This document shows positions 5,196-6,027 of a stretch of 6,027 nt of DNA, piece by piece. Positions within the stretch are counted from its first letter, which is position 1; each line of letters starts with the position of its first letter. The stretch is from contig JAOUAY010000081.1 of assembly GCA_029860565.1 (NCBI GenBank), positions 1 to 6,027 on the forward strand, written 5' to 3'. The stretch comes from Candidatus Nitrosopumilus sp. GTDB lineage: Archaea; Thermoproteota; Nitrososphaeria; Nitrososphaerales; Nitrosopumilaceae. The notes beneath the pieces are model-generated. The model searched no databases. It had not been told where the DNA came from and worked only from the letters and a program-made list of their open reading frames with translations. The translations under genes were made by a program, and so were the position numbers.

Positions 5196-5629
5196 ATATT
5201 ATCTAGTCTCAATTCACTTGCTACTTGTTTGAAACCCAATTTCTCATAGAATCGTTTTACATCATCTGTACAATTTAAGATTGTCTTGTAACAACCTCTA
5301 TTCTTTGAAACTTCAAGGAGATATTTCATAATTTTTTCACCAATTTTTTTACCTTGAAATTCCTTGTCTACTGATACGTCTTCAATATGTCCCACTAATC
5401 CTCCATGATGAATAAACTTAGATTCGATGAGCAGTGTGGTGGACCCTACTATTTTTCCTTCTATTTCTGCAACTGCTATAATGTAATCTGGATTTGAATT
5501 AATTTTCTCAAAAACCTCTGCTGCTTTAGTTTTGTCAATATCACTGGCTAGTTTTAATGAATCCAGTGATTTGAGAAATCCATTCCATATGTCTTCTTTT
5601 TTTAATTCTCTGATAATTGGCTCACTCAT
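5192..5629 (-). CDS. GNAT acetyltransferase resembling eukaryotic glucosamine-6-phosphate N-acetyltransferase (GNA1)
   Basis: The 145-residue single-domain GNAT protein carries features specific to eukaryotic GNA1 rather than generic GNATs: IESKFIHHGGLVGHIEDV at 68-85 with E69, K71-F72-I73-H74 and GHIEDV, the acetyl-CoA pyrophosphate loop QGKKIG at 92-97, GCYKTILNC at 112-120, and FYEKLGF at 127-133. GNA1 acetylates glucosamine-6-phosphate with acetyl-CoA to make N-acetylglucosamine-6-phosphate, an early step to UDP-GlcNAc, which would serve protein glycosylation or cell-surface glycans. Length is close to yeast and human GNA1 and the N-terminus (IIRELKKEDIWNGFLKSLDSL) matches in layout. Archaea are usually thought to acetylate at the glucosamine-1-phosphate stage, so this is unusual. 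The specific substrate is inferred from motif resemblance. The start is the only good ATG and has no clear Shine-Dalgarno. Confidence 0.87.
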   Translation of the reverse strand: MSEPIIRELKKEDIWNGFLKSLDSLKLASDIDKTKAAEVFEKINSNPDYIIAVAEIEGKIVGSTTLLIESKFIHHGGLVGHIEDVSVDKEFQGKKIGEKIMKYLLEVSKNRGCYKTILNCTDDVKRFYEKLGFKQVASELRLDNI

Positions 5630-5670
5630 TTTTATTTTCAGATCTTATCTAATCATTCAATATGTTATTC

Positions 5671-5678
5671 ATATATTT
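5671..5678 (-). promoter_or_regulatory. Candidate TATA box for the GNA1-like gene
   Basis: The - strand reads AAATATAT, centred near 5674. This would place the transcription start near 5648 and give a leader of about 18 bases without a Shine-Dalgarno. The element lies in the 71-base gap after the ThiN gene, whose transcript could also read through, since no T-tract follows its stop on that strand. Confidence 0.35.
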
Positions 5679-5700
5679 TTTTGTTTGGTGTTGAAGTATA

Positions 5701-6027
5701 TTATAAAATTTTTGATAATTTTTTTAAAATAGTTTTGGGTGTATCACCAAAAACTATGATCATTGGTTCTTTTCCAAAATCACCTTTATGAAAAACTACG
5801 TCTGGCGGTATTTTCAGATCTTTGATTACTTTTTTGATTCCCCATTCTATGGTTGAACCATTAATTTTTACATTTTTGGGTTCATGAATTCTATCATAAT
5901 TGTAAATTAATAATTTAGATTTTTCAATTTTTGATATTGTTCTCTTTTGATACTTTAAATTTATTGCAGAATTAATTTCTGGAAATTTCTTATTGATTGC
6001 CAGTAATGCGGTTGCAACATGTTTTGA
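5701..6027 (-). CDS. ThiN-domain protein, C-terminal part (thiamine-phosphate synthase or ThiR-type regulator), cut by the right edge
   Basis: Reading the - strand in from the right edge gives 108 codons and a TAA at 5701-5703, with no internal stop. The sequence fits the ThiN domain: ALLAINKKFPEINSAINL near the visible start, YDRIHEP at visible residues 44-50, STIEWGI, IPPDVVFHKGDFGKEPMI and IVFGDTPK near the end; the GKEPM..VFG signature is the strongest point. ThiN condenses hydroxymethylpyrimidine diphosphate with thiazole phosphate to thiamine phosphate. In archaea it occurs fused to the ThiD kinase or to a helix-turn-helix domain, as in the thiamine-responsive repressor ThiR. The N-terminal partner lies outside the window, so enzyme and regulator cannot be told apart. 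No start codon is expected inside the visible part. The gene is upstream of the GNA1-like gene on the same strand, 71 bases away. Confidence 0.85.
   Translation of the reverse strand, partial: SKHVATALLAINKKFPEINSAINLKYQKRTISKIEKSKLLIYNYDRIHEPKNVKINGSTIEWGIKKVIKDLKIPPDVVFHKGDFGKEPMIIVFGDTPKTILKKLSKIL
5729..5757. repeat. 29-bp near-perfect inverted repeat inside the 3' end of the ThiN gene
   Basis: Arms at 5729-5741 (ATAGTTTTGGGTG) and 5745-5757 (CACCAAAAACTAT) pair at 12 of 13 positions around a 3-base loop. In the - strand transcript the hairpin is followed by UUUU and then an A-run, about 25 bases before the stop codon. It overlaps the codons for the conserved VFGDTPK segment, so it may be a by-product of coding constraint, or it may protect or process the mRNA 3' end. 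Confidence 0.5.

Noticed and set aside
5660..5674. ATATG/CATAT inverted repeat with 5-base spacer upstream of the GNA1-like gene
   Set aside because: Five-base arms of mostly A/T are expected by chance here.
5532..5732. 66-codon + strand ORF opposite the start of the GNA1-like gene
   Set aside because: Antisense shadow that spans the promoter gap; its hydrophobic end reflects T-rich DNA.
1..6027. tRNA, rRNA, CRISPR array, insertion sequence, prophage or defence genes
   Set aside because: I scanned both strands and saw no cloverleaf-like GC-rich segment, no regular direct repeats with spacers, no transposase or integrase motif and no defence domains.

Overview
The window looks like chromosomal DNA of an AT-rich archaeon, most probably a group I.1a thaumarchaeon (Nitrosopumilus-like ammonia oxidiser). 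Support for archaea: two ribosomal proteins found only in archaea and eukaryotes (S24e and S27ae) in one transcript, an archaeal-type cofactor-independent phosphoglycerate mutase (ApgM), a ThiN domain, and TATA boxes about 25-28 bases upstream of start codons with no Shine-Dalgarno (leaderless transcription). The placement in Thaumarchaeota rests on protein resemblance and base composition recalled from memory, not on a search.

Layout, left to right. A 5'-truncated or edge-starting + strand gene encodes a putative HExxH zinc-metalloprotease-like protein (3-710). A 264-base AT-rich convergent spacer follows, with no convincing gene but with T-tracts, a motif present three times and an 8-bp inverted repeat. 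On the - strand lies the rps24e-rps27ae pair (1549-975), overlapping by one base. A divergent promoter region separates it from a + strand DUF309 protein (1632-2195), whose 3' end overlaps that of the - strand apgM (3465-2179) by 17 bases. A second divergent region (3466-3692) carries two AT-rich palindromes and an odd apgM start. Next, on the + strand, are a GalT/HIT-superfamily protein with a non-canonical active site (3693-4712) and a small four-helix membrane protein (4755-5195). On the - strand are a GNAT acetyltransferase that strongly resembles eukaryotic glucosamine-6-phosphate N-acetyltransferase GNA1 (5629-5192), its stop codon interlocked with that of the membrane protein, and the C-terminal 108 residues of a ThiN-domain protein running off the right edge (5701-6027).

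Functionally this is a compact housekeeping region: translation, lower glycolysis/gluconeogenesis, probable nucleotide-sugar or amino-sugar metabolism, and thiamine biosynthesis or its regulation. Most genes appear to be single transcription units with their own promoters; only rps24e-rps27ae is a clear operon. I see no mobile element, CRISPR array, tRNA, rRNA or phage gene. I do not see a clear new multi-gene system. The most notable items are the eukaryote-like GNA1, the GalT-fold protein carrying a HIT-hydrolase-like third histidine, and the apgM upstream region.
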